A stretch of 64,000 bases of DNA from Neobacillus massiliamazoniensis (lineage in GTDB: Bacteria; Bacillota; Bacilli; Bacillales; Cytobacillaceae), in the NCBI RefSeq assembly GCF_001048695.1, contig NZ_CVRB01000001.1, positions 620,001-684,000 on the forward strand, given 5' to 3'. Shown in pieces: positions 17,274 through 26,602 of the stretch (position 1 is the stretch's first letter; each line of letters opens with the position of its first letter). Under the pieces are notes generated by a model. The model saw nothing but the letters and a program-made list of their open reading frames with translations. It was not told where the DNA came from and did no database searches. The position numbers and the translations under genes are program-made.

Positions 17274-18725
17274 ATGGAATGGAAACCAGATAAACAAAGC
17301 GATATCCCTATATACCAACAAATCGCTAATTATATCCAAAAAAGAATTGTTTATGGAGAATATCCTCCAGGTACGGTTCTCCCTTCTGAACGAAGATTAG
17401 CAAAAGAGTTAAATGTAAATAGAGGAACCATTATTTCCGCGTACGATGTTTTATATTCAAATGGGATGGTAGAACGCATCAAAGGTAGTGGTACACATGT
17501 CAATAAAGACATGTGGAGGTTATCACGCTCACGAATCCCCAACTGGGATCTTTATGTCGAACGTGGATCTTTTTTGCCTAATCTCCCGCTTTTTCAACAT
17601 ATTCGTGAAGAAGTCCTTAATAAAAATCTGATTAACTTTGCAAGCGGTGAATTAGCTCATGATTTGATGCCCTATGATGTTTTTCGAGATATCCTCTCTA
17701 AACATGAATTCCATCAATCTCTGGGATATGAGCACCCCCTAGGTAACTTGAATCTTCGTGAGCAAATTGTTCATCATTTAAAGGAATATAGGGATATAAA
17801 ATGCTCCAGTCAGTCTGTCCTCGTTACTTCTGGTGCCCAACAAGCCCTCCATCTTATCATTCAATGTTTGTTAAACGAAGGTGATGCGATCGCGTACGAA
17901 GATCCATCATATGCGCATTCTTTACCGACGTTTCGAGCGGCTGGTTTAAAAACCTTTAAACTGCCGGTAGGAAAAGATGGCTTGAATCCTGAAGATATAT
18001 TGTATTTGTATAAAAAACATAAAATTAAAATGGTCTTTCTTAACCCTATATTTCAGAATCCAACTGGAACGGTACTATCTTTGGAAAGAAAAAAAAGGGT
18101 CTTAGCTATTAGCCAAGAATTCGGGATTCCAGTTGTAGAGGATGATCCCTACAGCTTAATTTCATTTTCAGATCATATTGATACTTCTACTCTTAAATCT
18201 CTAGATGATAGTGGAAATGTATTGTACATAAGCTCTTTTTCAAAAATAGCAGCGTCAGGACTTCGCATAGGGTGGGTCGTTGGACCCGATAATGTCATTC
18301 AACGTTTGGCCGATGCAAAACAGCAAATGGATTTCGGACACAGTATTTTCCCCCAATGGATTGCAGCAGAATACCTTGGATCTGAATCTTTTGCGTCAAA
18401 TCTTAAAAATTTAAATCTTAAACTCTTAGAAAAAAGAAATATATTAACCACTGTTTTGCAAGAAGAGCTTTCAAACCAGCTTGAATTTCAGATACCAGAT
18501 GGCGGTATCCATCTATGGTGCCGTTTACTTAGCAATGACATCAACGAATATAAATTACTTGAAACATCCATACGAAATGGCGTAGCCTTCGTTCCAGGAA
18601 GCCTGATTAGCTCCCTAACTGGTTATATTAGACTAACATTTGGAAGAGTAGAAACTCATTTGATAAAAGAAGGGATCTTAAGACTAAAGAAAGGAATGGA
18701 AGACCTAAAGAATACATGCACATGA
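17274..18725 (+). CDS. MocR-type regulator (GntR helix-turn-helix plus PLP aminotransferase)
   Basis: A 483-aa fusion. The N-terminal GntR winged helix (residues ~5-75) contains PPGTVLPSERRLAKELNVNR. The C-terminal fold-type I aminotransferase domain (~115-480) has the PLP-lysine region SSFSKIAASGLRIGW and the FLNPIFQNPTG segment. MocR proteins sense PLP or amino compounds and regulate divergent metabolic genes. I start at ATG 17274 after AAAGGGTG; an upstream ATG at 17250 is in frame but lacks a good site. No obvious divergent target gene remains upstream. Confidence 0.88.
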   Translation: MEWKPDKQSDIPIYQQIANYIQKRIVYGEYPPGTVLPSERRLAKELNVNRGTIISAYDVLYSNGMVERIKGSGTHVNKDMWRLSRSRIPNWDLYVERGSFLPNLPLFQHIREEVLNKNLINFASGELAHDLMPYDVFRDILSKHEFHQSLGYEHPLGNLNLREQIVHHLKEYRDIKCSSQSVLVTSGAQQALHLIIQCLLNEGDAIAYEDPSYAHSLPTFRAAGLKTFKLPVGKDGLNPEDILYLYKKHKIKMVFLNPIFQNPTGTVLSLERKKRVLAISQEFGIPVVEDDPYSLISFSDHIDTSTLKSLDDSGNVLYISSFSKIAASGLRIGWVVGPDNVIQRLADAKQQMDFGHSIFPQWIAAEYLGSESFASNLKNLNLKLLEKRNILTTVLQEELSNQLEFQIPDGGIHLWCRLLSNDINEYKLLETSIRNGVAFVPGSLISSLTGYIRLTFGRVETHLIKEGILRLKKGMEDLKNTCT

Positions 18726-18738
18726 ATTTTTGTTTTTT

Positions 18739-18768
18739 TACCGAAGTATTACTTCGGTATTTTTTTTA
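18739..18768 (+). terminator. Terminator after mocR-type gene
   Basis: TACCGAAGT / ACTTCGGTA stem with a 3-nt loop and a T-run. Confidence 0.85.
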
Positions 18769-18970
18769 CTTAGAAATTATTCAAAACTATAAAAAGTGGA
18801 TGGTGAAATTATTTTAAAATTGGATGTTGTTTTTTAATTTTAATAATATAAACTAAAATTGATATTAATTTCCTTAAATGATAATCCTTACATATTATCA
18901 TTTTTCTTTAATACTAGATTTAATAAATTATGAGGATCTATAAATGATATTGTGGAGATAGGTGATAAAC

Positions 18971-19162
18971 ATGAAATTAGTCCTAATGCTGGTACTTGTT
19001 GCTTCAATGGTTGTTTTATTCTTTAGCGGATATTTTGTAGGAATGTTAAAGGAACGTTACGGTAAAAATTTACTTATCATTATACCAATATTTATAGCAA
19101 TGTTTATGTTTAACATCATATGGGCCATAACAGAGTTAGCAAAAGATGCAAGATGGCAATAA
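18971..19162 (+). CDS. Small two-helix membrane protein
   Basis: A 63-aa protein with two hydrophobic helices (LVLMLVLVASMVVLFFSGYF, then LLIIIPIFIAMFMFNIIW) joined by a basic loop, and a short charged tail. Start ATG 18971 follows GGAG and AGGTG. A strong terminator follows directly. I do not recognise a family. Confidence 0.6.
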   Translation: MKLVLMLVLVASMVVLFFSGYFVGMLKERYGKNLLIIIPIFIAMFMFNIIWAITELAKDARWQ

Positions 19163-19170
19163 TGGATTAA

Positions 19171-19205
19171 AAAAGAAACGTAAAAATTAACGTTTCTTTT
19201 TTTAT
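19171..19205 (+). terminator. Terminator after small membrane protein
   Basis: AAGAAACGT / ACGTTTCTT stem with an AT-rich loop and TTTTT. Confidence 0.8.
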
Positions 19206-19257
19206 TACAGCCTTAGTTACAGTTGAAGTTATATTTTCAAAAATAGCATAAAAAGAT

Positions 19258-19452
19258 CTAAGCAAAAAAACTAATATATATTCCAAGTACAAATAAAGAT
19301 AGAATAATTATCACAGCATAGATTAAAGTTAAATTTTTCGTATTTCTCTTTACTTTGGTACTATAGTCGTCGTCGCCCTTGCCAGTTAAAAATAGAGTTG
19401 AAACAATTGAAATTATTATGATAATGATCACCAAAGCATACATAATATTCAT
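19258..19452 (-). CDS. Small two-helix membrane protein
   Basis: A 64-aa protein: an Ile-rich first helix (residues ~4-24), a charged hydrophilic loop (GKGDDDYSTKVKRNTKN) and a second helix (~42-63). It converges with the preceding small gene. Its promoter would lie in the AT-rich stretch beyond 19470. No family recognised. Confidence 0.55.
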   Translation of the reverse strand: MNIMYALVIIIIIISIVSTLFLTGKGDDDYSTKVKRNTKNLTLIYAVIIILSLFVLGIYISFFA

Positions 19453-19644
19453 GAAAACACCTCAAAGACGTTTTTTTTTTATTCAATAAACGAATTAGGA
19501 AAAAGAAGTAACGATGCCAAAATCTTACTGTATGCTTTATATCTAAAATCCAATTCCCTTTAATTAGTTCTAGTATAAAAAAAATAAATTAATTAATCAC
19601 CATCCACTTAGCTAGAAATCTTATCATCCACTAATTTTTTTAAA

Positions 19645-19691
19645 AAGCAAAACGCCACTTTCCTTTGTCATAAGAAAGTGGCGTTTTTTTT
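19645..19691. terminator. Strong hairpin terminator, left of island
   Basis: AAAACGCCACTTTC / GAAAGTGGCGTTTT stem followed by a run of T. It has no adjacent intact plus-strand gene, so it may belong to a lost gene. Confidence 0.75.
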
Positions 19692-19705
19692 GGTAAACGT
19701 ATGAC

Positions 19706-20017
19706 CTGTTAGGGACTTGAACCCCCGACCCCTTCCCTGTCAAAAAGGTGATGCAAAAAAATATGGTTAAATTAAAATAAATACAGTTAAAAGAGTATTG
19801 CTAAATCAACGTTTATGGGATTGTTTAGAAAATCAAAATCAATTAAAAACAACTGAGAAAATTAAGTCTGTGCAATTTTTGTGCAATTGATCTGCAATTA
19901 ATTCAGAAGTAAGTATGTGGTCAATTCTTACTAGTTAAAGTATCTGTGGTTCCTGTACTCGACTTGTAGAAAAATAAACTTACGGATTGATGTAGCCGTG
20001 TTCACCTTTCCATGTTT
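19706..20017. other. Attachment-scar region with tRNA T-arm-like sequence
   Basis: No gene. The minus strand at 19711-19726 reads like a tRNA T-arm (GGGGGTTCAAGTCCCT). Near 19874-19900 there are short repeats of TGCAATT. This mix resembles debris left next to tyrosine-integrase attachment sites. No complete tRNA can be folded. Confidence 0.4.
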
Positions 20018-20036
20018 ATTACATCATGCCGCCAGT
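20018..20036 (-). other. groEL-tail-like attachment scar, left
   Basis: The minus strand reads GGC GGC ATG ATG TAA, which is the codon pattern of the GroEL C-terminus (GGMM stop). The 13-bp word ACATCATGCCGCC at 20021-20033 recurs at 26175-26187. No groEL gene is present. The best reading is one edge of an island integrated by a recombinase that uses the 3' end of groEL. Confidence 0.5.
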
Positions 20037-20273
20037 AGGTTGCTAGAGTGTAATATTGTTAACATTGAGTGCAAAAAGTGCGGTAAATCAACATTTTGGA
20101 TGTTTCATACTGTAACATCTTTAACGAGGGTTTACCGTTTTATATGGGAGTGCGTTGGGAAGGCGTTAGCAAAATGTTAGCAATTCGCTAACGCTATATT
20201 GTTTAAAATTAGTTATTGAGCAAATTTTATGGTTACAACCGCTTCGGTATCATTCGATTTTTCCAAGCTCACC

Positions 20274-20744
20274 TTATAATAACTTTTCTAGATTTTTTCT
20301 TGTTTCATTATCTATATCATCTTTCCAAAGATAATTAATAAATTGATCCTTATCAAACCACAAAATTAAATCAACATGGCTAATATCTTCAATAGTACGA
20401 TGACCTACTCTGCGTATTTTCAGATAACTCCCATTATCTAACAAAGCAAAGCCTGTTAAAGTAATGAATAAATCATGCATATCCTTTAAGGTATCTAAAT
20501 TAACAATTGCTAAGACATTCGGCACTTCATGATTAGGATTTACACTTTTGAATTGCTTTACGGCTTTATGCAAATGTCTAGAGATTGCATTATAAGTTGA
20601 ATCATTTTTCGCTCCAATAAAATCATCGTATTCAAGTGTTTTCTCTTCGCAAAATAATATTCTTTGAAAATCTTTGAACACTTCAAAATCAGGAGTTTGT
20701 TCGTCTCCTTCTTCTATCTTATTTACTTTCAGCCCTTTATTCTC
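20274..20744 (-). pseudogene. N-terminally truncated hypothetical protein in island
   Basis: The minus frame is open for 156 codons from 20744 to the stop at 20274 but has no convincing start. A GTG at 20681 would give 135 aa, but protein-like sequence (KIEEGDEQTPDFE) continues upstream of it to a stop, and no Shine-Dalgarno site is seen. The product is mixed alpha/beta with no membrane segment and ends NETRKNLEKLL. It is probably the C-terminal part of a larger island gene whose 5' end was lost. Function unknown. Confidence 0.5.
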
Positions 20745-20832
20745 TTAAAACCTCTTAACTATAGACTCCCCATACTCAGCCACCTTTATCACTCCTTTAT
20801 GAAAGTTCCACTACTGACTGTAAAAGAGGTTA

Positions 20833-20858
20833 CCACTATACAATTAATTGTATAGTGG
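20833..20858. repeat. 26-bp perfect palindrome
   Basis: CCACTATACAATT followed directly by its reverse complement AATTGTATAGTGG: 13+13 with no spacer. It lies in a gene-free part of the island. It could be an operator, a recombination site or a remnant inverted-repeat junction. Confidence 0.8.
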
Positions 20859-21025
20859 AGTAAATCATTAAACTTTAAATAGAGAAATGCTACCTATCTC
20901 ATAGACGTTGCTTTAAGAAAGGAGTTCATTTTTACTCCTTAGCCTTTCTTAATAAAAGCCGGGCAATTTTTAGGTGTTGTAAATGCAGTAAACTCTTTAC
21001 CCATATTTAACTGGTTCATTTACTC

Positions 21026-21237
21026 CTATTTTAAAATTGGATTACTTCTCTCTATAGGCAATGAATACTTTCCTTCAAATACAGCATTAAGATTATCAAT
21101 ATATTGATCTTTGTCTTACCGCATCCGCATTCCTTCGCTTTTAAATCAAGATTAAAAATATCATTACACTCTAGACACAGTAAAAGTTTAATGTAATCAC
21201 CTATAATTTTATTTACCTTTGAAGTTCTGTGCCTAGC
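21026..21237 (-). pseudogene. Frameshifted small Cys-rich protein gene
   Basis: Directly after the large island gene the minus strand encodes KIIGDYIKLLLCLECNDIFN with a following KECGCGKTK, a CxxC/CxC zinc-knuckle pattern. The natural continuation (QYIDNLNAVFEGKYSLPIER, then SNPILK and stop at 21026) is in another frame. One indel near 21115 breaks the gene. The N-terminal part has no good start codon. Small Cys-rich proteins of this type are common in Bacillus islands; function unknown. Confidence 0.6.
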
Positions 21238-24200
21238 TCACATATCCATAATTGTACTCGTTAATTCACGCATAGTTCCAATTCGATTTTCGAACATTTC
21301 ATCCCACATATCTAAACAACGCTGATTAACTTCGAAATCATCTTGGGTTCTATCATAGAGAAAAGCAATTAATTTCGATAATTCCGGAGCTATACCATAT
21401 AGTTCACTTCCAACATCTTTAACTTCTTTTTGAGAGTTTTGAATTATATTTTGGCACATACCGAATATAACTTCTTTGAATATTATGATTGGTACATCAT
21501 TTTCATTTATAAAATATACAAAGCGACGCACCATTCTTCTAGTAGATTTAGAAGTTACTAATTTTAAAATAAACTCTTCATCCTCATTTATATTTAGCTT
21601 TTCTTTATATAATAATTGAGAATAAGAAAAAGTAAGATCATCATCTTTTTCCTCATCTAAAAAATGTACAATTATTTTTTTACACTTTTCATGATGTTCT
21701 TGATAACCAATAAGATCACATGCAACCTTAACGATTCCTTCTTTTTGCTCCTTAGATTTAATAATATTCTTAAAAAGAATATCCCCAAAGCTTCCATATA
21801 ATACATACATATTGGCTATGTGATTGGCACCTACTTTAGCCACGTCTTCAAACTCTGAATTATACATTTCAAGAACTAACTCTTTAATTGTTCTTGAATA
21901 ATCATTATATAAATGATAGAACAAGTTATAAGCATATGGATGAGCAGCAATTCTTAGATCTTTGTTGGCCAATTGAAAGAACCACTTTACAGCTTGTTCC
22001 TTATCAAAGTTCATAATCGGTATAATACACTCTATTGCTGACATATTTACCGCTAGATTCTTATCGTTAACAATAGAATCTACAGCATCTTTAAAATAAT
22101 CATATCTATCTTTATCTTCCCAGAGTAAAGAAGCTATTGCCTCAGTAGCGCAACCTCTTACACAATTCATTGAATTTGTAAAGAGAGAATTAATCGTGTT
22201 TCCTTCTTTATCTTCTGAGGACACTACATTGAACTCACCCTGCTCTGGATTCGGATGGTTCATTGCTATATTTGATATTTCGTTTAAAATCTCCTTGTCC
22301 CATAGTTCTCCAGCTCTCTCTCTAATCCCTCTACAAAAAGACGCTGCAACATTTATATCCTCATTGTTAACCCATTTTTTATATAATCTCTGTGCTAGAT
22401 GGAGATTAACAGGTTTCCAATCTCCGTTTTTATTCATATCCTTATCTAATTCTTTTTTACCTATTATATCCAAAACAGCACTGATATAGTGATTATCAAT
22501 ATCTTTCGGAAACTTTAAGGCTAAGTTAGCGATTCTATTTGGATCTTTTTCTCCAACTCTTATAATATCTCTTGAAAATTGCCATGGTGAAGATTCTAAA
22601 ATAGGTCCATCTTTTAAGGCCCATTTTTCTTTTTGATAATCTTTTTTCTCAATAATCTTTAACCATTGTTTATCACTGATTTTTTCAGCTTTAGACCCAA
22701 TAGTCGAACCAACAACTCCCCCTGTAACATTATTCCTTTTATGCCTAAAATGTTGACCATTAAATTTCCGATTTAGAATTCTTTCCAGTTCGGAAGTTTT
22801 TCTTGATATCCTATCTTGGTCGAGTGCTGGAATTAAATAATTTTGTACTTCGCCCCAATATGGCCAATGAACTATCAATTTATTCTGTTCTATCCTATTT
22901 TCTCTATTAAACTCAAATCTACGTTTTGCTATCCCTAACTCATCTTCTTCATGATAATAGTAAAGACTATGTTCTAAGCTTTCAAACACTTCATCTGAGC
23001 ATGTTTTAGAGTGTTTTTCTATTACTTTTTTAGCTGTATATAAGTATTCGTCAGAGTCCCCTGTGTAATTGAAAAATCTCGTATGTGGATTATCAATCAA
23101 CCAGCTAATCGCATAATCAGAGCAATCAACCGGCAGGCTTTCCATAAGGCATAATAAAATCTCATTTATTATAAGTGAAGAATAGTCATAATATTTTTCA
23201 CAACTCTTCAATAGATTCTTCGCATCAATTTTAATTAATTCTTTTCCTGAAGCCTTAACCATCTCTACATAAGCTCTTCCATACAATTGACCCATATATT
23301 GTTTGGATATCCAAAAATCTATTTTTTTGTCATAGATTGAAGTTGTATTTTTAGTAGTTTCTGCAATATACAGCATAAAGTCCTTCCAGACTTGGTACGG
23401 TCGATCCTTTGCAATTTCAGCAAGGATTTTTATTGCCTTATCATCCAAATCCTGTCTATTTTCAATAGCCTGATTATTGACATTTTTAACGATTAAATCA
23501 ATTAAACATAACGCTCTGCTAGGAGCATCTTTAGCAAGTCTTTCCCAAGAAATGTACGCATTCCATAGTTGTGGCCTAAACTTTAATATTTCCAATCTAA
23601 AATCGAACATTTCATCAGAATCATCTGCAATATTCCAACATAGCACATTGTAAATTTTATTATCCAATTCAGGGTTTTTGAATGCTAAAGGATAAAGCAA
23701 TGAAGCCACTTCATATGGTAAATCAGAGTTAACAGATCTAAGTAGCAACAATGCTAACTCCCTATCTTGTTCACAATCAAGCCAAGTATTAATGTAACCT
23801 TCTCGAATTAAAAACTTTATAAAAATAGGGTGATTAATGAAAACAGCATCCAATAAATGATTTCTCCAATACTCTGAGTTAATATATTCTTGTAAGAATA
23901 CCTCCACTTTTGAATTGATTGATTCTGCCTGTCCCAGTACTTCTAAAAAGACATATTTCATGTAAAAGCGTATATTCACACTATGTATTAGTTCAATACC
24001 CACATCTACAAAGTCATCTATATCAAAGTCTAGTAAATTCTCTAATAACATCTGAAGTTGATACCTTTTAGATGGAGTCTGTTTAGAAGGAGAGCCAAGT
24101 ATACTAATAATGGAATTACCTTCAAATATTTGTTGAATCATTTTTTCAACCAAGAAATAGTCATAAAAGCTTTGATGAACAAAACCAATTCTCTTACCAT

Positions 24201-24279
24201 CTGAAAACAATAGTCCATTGGATAGTAATTGTTCAATTGCAACCTTTGAGCAATGATTTACCATCTGTACGGGAATCAT
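21238..24279 (-). CDS. Helical-repeat sensor half of a STAND-type defence NTPase
   Basis: A 1013-aa protein. It begins with the end of a STAND/NACHT-like module: the winged-helix hallmark FVHQSFYDYF is at residues 33-42. The remaining ~950 residues are alpha-helical repeats, as in the target-recognition half of Avs-type or other STAND defence proteins. The upstream ORF (24296-25855) ends 16 bp before this ATG in a different frame and carries the nuclease and P-loop. The two most likely derive from one ~1535-aa protein split by a one-base shift near 24306. However, AGGAAAG directly before this ATG could allow separate translation. No catalytic motif is seen here. Confidence 0.72.
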   Translation of the reverse strand: MIPVQMVNHCSKVAIEQLLSNGLLFSDGKRIGFVHQSFYDYFLVEKMIQQIFEGNSIISILGSPSKQTPSKRYQLQMLLENLLDFDIDDFVDVGIELIHSVNIRFYMKYVFLEVLGQAESINSKVEVFLQEYINSEYWRNHLLDAVFINHPIFIKFLIREGYINTWLDCEQDRELALLLLRSVNSDLPYEVASLLYPLAFKNPELDNKIYNVLCWNIADDSDEMFDFRLEILKFRPQLWNAYISWERLAKDAPSRALCLIDLIVKNVNNQAIENRQDLDDKAIKILAEIAKDRPYQVWKDFMLYIAETTKNTTSIYDKKIDFWISKQYMGQLYGRAYVEMVKASGKELIKIDAKNLLKSCEKYYDYSSLIINEILLCLMESLPVDCSDYAISWLIDNPHTRFFNYTGDSDEYLYTAKKVIEKHSKTCSDEVFESLEHSLYYYHEEDELGIAKRRFEFNRENRIEQNKLIVHWPYWGEVQNYLIPALDQDRISRKTSELERILNRKFNGQHFRHKRNNVTGGVVGSTIGSKAEKISDKQWLKIIEKKDYQKEKWALKDGPILESSPWQFSRDIIRVGEKDPNRIANLALKFPKDIDNHYISAVLDIIGKKELDKDMNKNGDWKPVNLHLAQRLYKKWVNNEDINVAASFCRGIRERAGELWDKEILNEISNIAMNHPNPEQGEFNVVSSEDKEGNTINSLFTNSMNCVRGCATEAIASLLWEDKDRYDYFKDAVDSIVNDKNLAVNMSAIECIIPIMNFDKEQAVKWFFQLANKDLRIAAHPYAYNLFYHLYNDYSRTIKELVLEMYNSEFEDVAKVGANHIANMYVLYGSFGDILFKNIIKSKEQKEGIVKVACDLIGYQEHHEKCKKIIVHFLDEEKDDDLTFSYSQLLYKEKLNINEDEEFILKLVTSKSTRRMVRRFVYFINENDVPIIIFKEVIFGMCQNIIQNSQKEVKDVGSELYGIAPELSKLIAFLYDRTQDDFEVNQRCLDMWDEMFENRIGTMRELTSTIMDM

Positions 24280-24295
24280 TAGCTTTCCTAAATTA

Positions 24296-25855
24296 TCAAT
24301 TTGATTTAATATTATCTTTTAGTTCATTTAAATAATTAATAGAAACACCCATAATTTCACAATTAATACTTAATTGTGTCCACCATTGTTTTATTAAATC
24401 ACTAGATGATATGTATGTATTAGACTTCCTTTTTTCTTCTAAATTTGACCAAATATATAGATTGCTAGGTGTTTTTAACAACGTTCTAAGTTTCGTTGAT
24501 AAGTTATTATATGTTTCTCCTACAACTTCTTTTACGTTTTCATTATCCAGATCACTCATTATTATTTCTTTCCATGTGTCTTCTTTGTTATTGGTGTTCA
24601 TTTTTGAAAACAATTGCTTTATACCATTTTCATTTTGGAAATCAAACGTTCTGCATATAAAAACTAACGTTATTTTTCTATCTCTTTCCTTATTGATATT
24701 GTTTACTTCTGCTATCATTTCTTTACAGACTTCTAGTGCAGAACTTGAGTGGTTATTCGTCCATCGGATTGCATCAAGTTGATCTAAAATCAAAACAGCT
24801 TCTTTATCCTTCGAAACTGCATCAATACAAAATACTGGTGATGCAGATAAACCTAATTGATCTCCGTAATTATTAGAAGAATATTCTGGAACACGCCGAT
24901 CTAGTCTTAATGCAAGATGAACTATATTTTTTTCTTTTAGCCTATTTCTTAATTCAATAACACATCCGCTTTTTCCGCTTCCTGCTTTCCCATGTATAAT
25001 TACTGAATTTCCATTTAAAAGTTCTTTATAACACTTTTCACTTTCCTGCCTATGAATGAGAGAGTTATTAATTTTAACGAAAGCAGAATCAAATTCAGTA
25101 TTCAGGTATTCAATTCTTGGCATAATCCGTTCGTCTTTATGTAATTGTCTAAATAAAATGTCAGGTTGACTTTCTAAAAAGTTTATTATCATATAAGATG
25201 ATATTTCTTTTCCTAATAAATCATTTTCTATCGGGTAGTTCAATAATAGATTATAAATAGTTTCGGCATTACCTATAAAAAGATACTTTATAGTTTCCTT
25301 CAAGGTTGTTTTTGTTTCTAAATCATCGGAGTAGTGGATAACATACATTCTTTTTAAATAATGAAACGCTTGTTCATTGTCTTGAACAGAATTATGATCC
25401 AGCCCAAGATACTCACATATTTTTCTATATTCTTTATGCACTTCTGTACTATTCTTTATTTGATATTCATAAAAATCTCTAGGGTTTCCATTAGAATTTC
25501 TTGCCCGATTAGTAATATCATTCAACATCATACAATTAACTGCTGAAACAAATTGATAATTAATTTTATCACTGGAGTCTAATTGCTTTTTTGCTTTTTG
25601 AAAAATTCCTTTTGCACCTAAATCACCTATAGTCCAATACTCTTTGCTTGCATTTCTCCCCTTGCATTGCGAGCATATTTTACTTTCATCATTGTTTCTA
25701 ATCCATAGATCAATGCCCTCTTCTTCTTTTCCAACGCCTTCCAGAATAATAGATGATATTTCCTCTTTTATTAGTCTAAGTAATTGTTTAACCACCCATC
25801 TACCTTCATATCTATTTCCAAACTTATCAGCTCTACCACCAGTTTCATAAGGCAA
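24296..25855 (-). CDS. PD-(D/E)XK nuclease fused to STAND NTPase core
   Basis: A 519-aa protein. Its N-terminus carries ETGGRADKFGNRYEGRW, then Asp49 in EGIDLW and Gln63-Cys-Lys65 (QCKGR), a D-x13-QxK layout typical of PD-(D/E)XK nucleases such as Cap4-type effectors. A helical linker follows, then Walker A GKAGSGKS (residues 289-296), Walker B LILDQLDAIRW (355-365) and a sensor-like VFICRTFDF. This nuclease-plus-STAND layout is the effector and switch half of Avs-like antiphage proteins. Start is TTG 25855 after GAGGAGG. It is first of two overlapping-in-origin ORFs, and the C-terminal sensor half is encoded next at 21238-24279. The antiviral role is inference. Confidence 0.75.
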   Translation of the reverse strand: MPYETGGRADKFGNRYEGRWVVKQLLRLIKEEISSIILEGVGKEEEGIDLWIRNNDESKICSQCKGRNASKEYWTIGDLGAKGIFQKAKKQLDSSDKINYQFVSAVNCMMLNDITNRARNSNGNPRDFYEYQIKNSTEVHKEYRKICEYLGLDHNSVQDNEQAFHYLKRMYVIHYSDDLETKTTLKETIKYLFIGNAETIYNLLLNYPIENDLLGKEISSYMIINFLESQPDILFRQLHKDERIMPRIEYLNTEFDSAFVKINNSLIHRQESEKCYKELLNGNSVIIHGKAGSGKSGCVIELRNRLKEKNIVHLALRLDRRVPEYSSNNYGDQLGLSASPVFCIDAVSKDKEAVLILDQLDAIRWTNNHSSSALEVCKEMIAEVNNINKERDRKITLVFICRTFDFQNENGIKQLFSKMNTNNKEDTWKEIIMSDLDNENVKEVVGETYNNLSTKLRTLLKTPSNLYIWSNLEEKRKSNTYISSSDLIKQWWTQLSINCEIMGVSINYLNELKDNIKSN

Positions 25856-26047
25856 AGGAAGCCCTCCTCTTTAAAGATATATTCACTTATTAAGTAAATA
25901 ACAACAAATTATCAGTTTCATTTTTTCTCTTATAATTAATGTTATATCGAGAAGTATAAGATTTCAAATTTTTACAGAAACACAAAAAATATTCATGATA
26001 TTTTTAAGTGTTTATTTAGTTTCACATAAAATGCTCTTTCAAATTGG

Positions 26048-26105
26048 CAAAAAAAAAGAAGCTTCCCTCAAGTTTGATAAACTTATGAGAAGCCTCTTTT
26101 ATTTT
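26048..26105. terminator. Hairpin near right end of island
   Basis: Stem AAGTTT-gat-AAACTT extended by partly matching GAGGCTTC/GAAGCTTC arms, with a T-rich tail on plus and a run of A (T on minus) on the other side. Confidence 0.55.
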
Positions 26106-26126
26106 TCATTATGTTAGCATTTTGTT

Positions 26127-26195
26127 AGCAAATCACTTCAAAACCCTTATATATCATGGGATTGAGCGGTCATCACATCATGCCGCCCATTCCGA
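26127..26195. other. groEL-tail-like attachment scar, right
   Basis: The minus strand reads GGA ATG GGC GGC ATG ATG TGA, the GroEL C-terminal pattern GMGGMM stop. It shares ACATCATGCCGCC with 20021-20033. GTTAGCA words lie next to both scars (26112-26131 and 20163-20184). It is taken as the other edge of the 6.1-kb island. No integrase remains. Confidence 0.5.
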
Positions 26196-26602
26196 ACATT
26201 AATTATTTTACTTTATATAATCGTTCTCTTTATTCGCCTTTTTGAATGCTACACACTCCATATGTGCGGAGTGTATGCGGCAACACGTGGGATGTTGATG
26301 AGTTTACACTTGTTTTAATAAAACTTTAGTTTAGAACTCAACCAATTCCATATTCTACAGTTATTTCCACATGAGAATAATTCTTTTCTTACCTCCTGAT
26401 TCGGTTGTATAATAGACTCTTACCCAATTGTTATACGCCCAAGAAAATATTATTCAATAATCTCATTTTATTAAGATGGGCAGACTTCAATTTAGCCCAA
26501 AAATCAAATTACATTTTCCACAAAAAAATAACCTCAAGATAGAAAAAGCAGCCAAAATCTAGTAAGATATCCACATGTGACATTAGATAAGGAGTTAAAA
26601 AA
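26196..26602. other. Intergenic region upstream of ykpA
   Basis: About 400 bp, AT-rich, with no credible gene. The ykpA ribosome site AAGGAG (26589-26594) is at its end. Confidence 0.4.

Noticed and set aside
19998..20180. 60-codon ORF in the left scar region
   Set aside because: Crosses the groEL-like scar and has no ribosome site.
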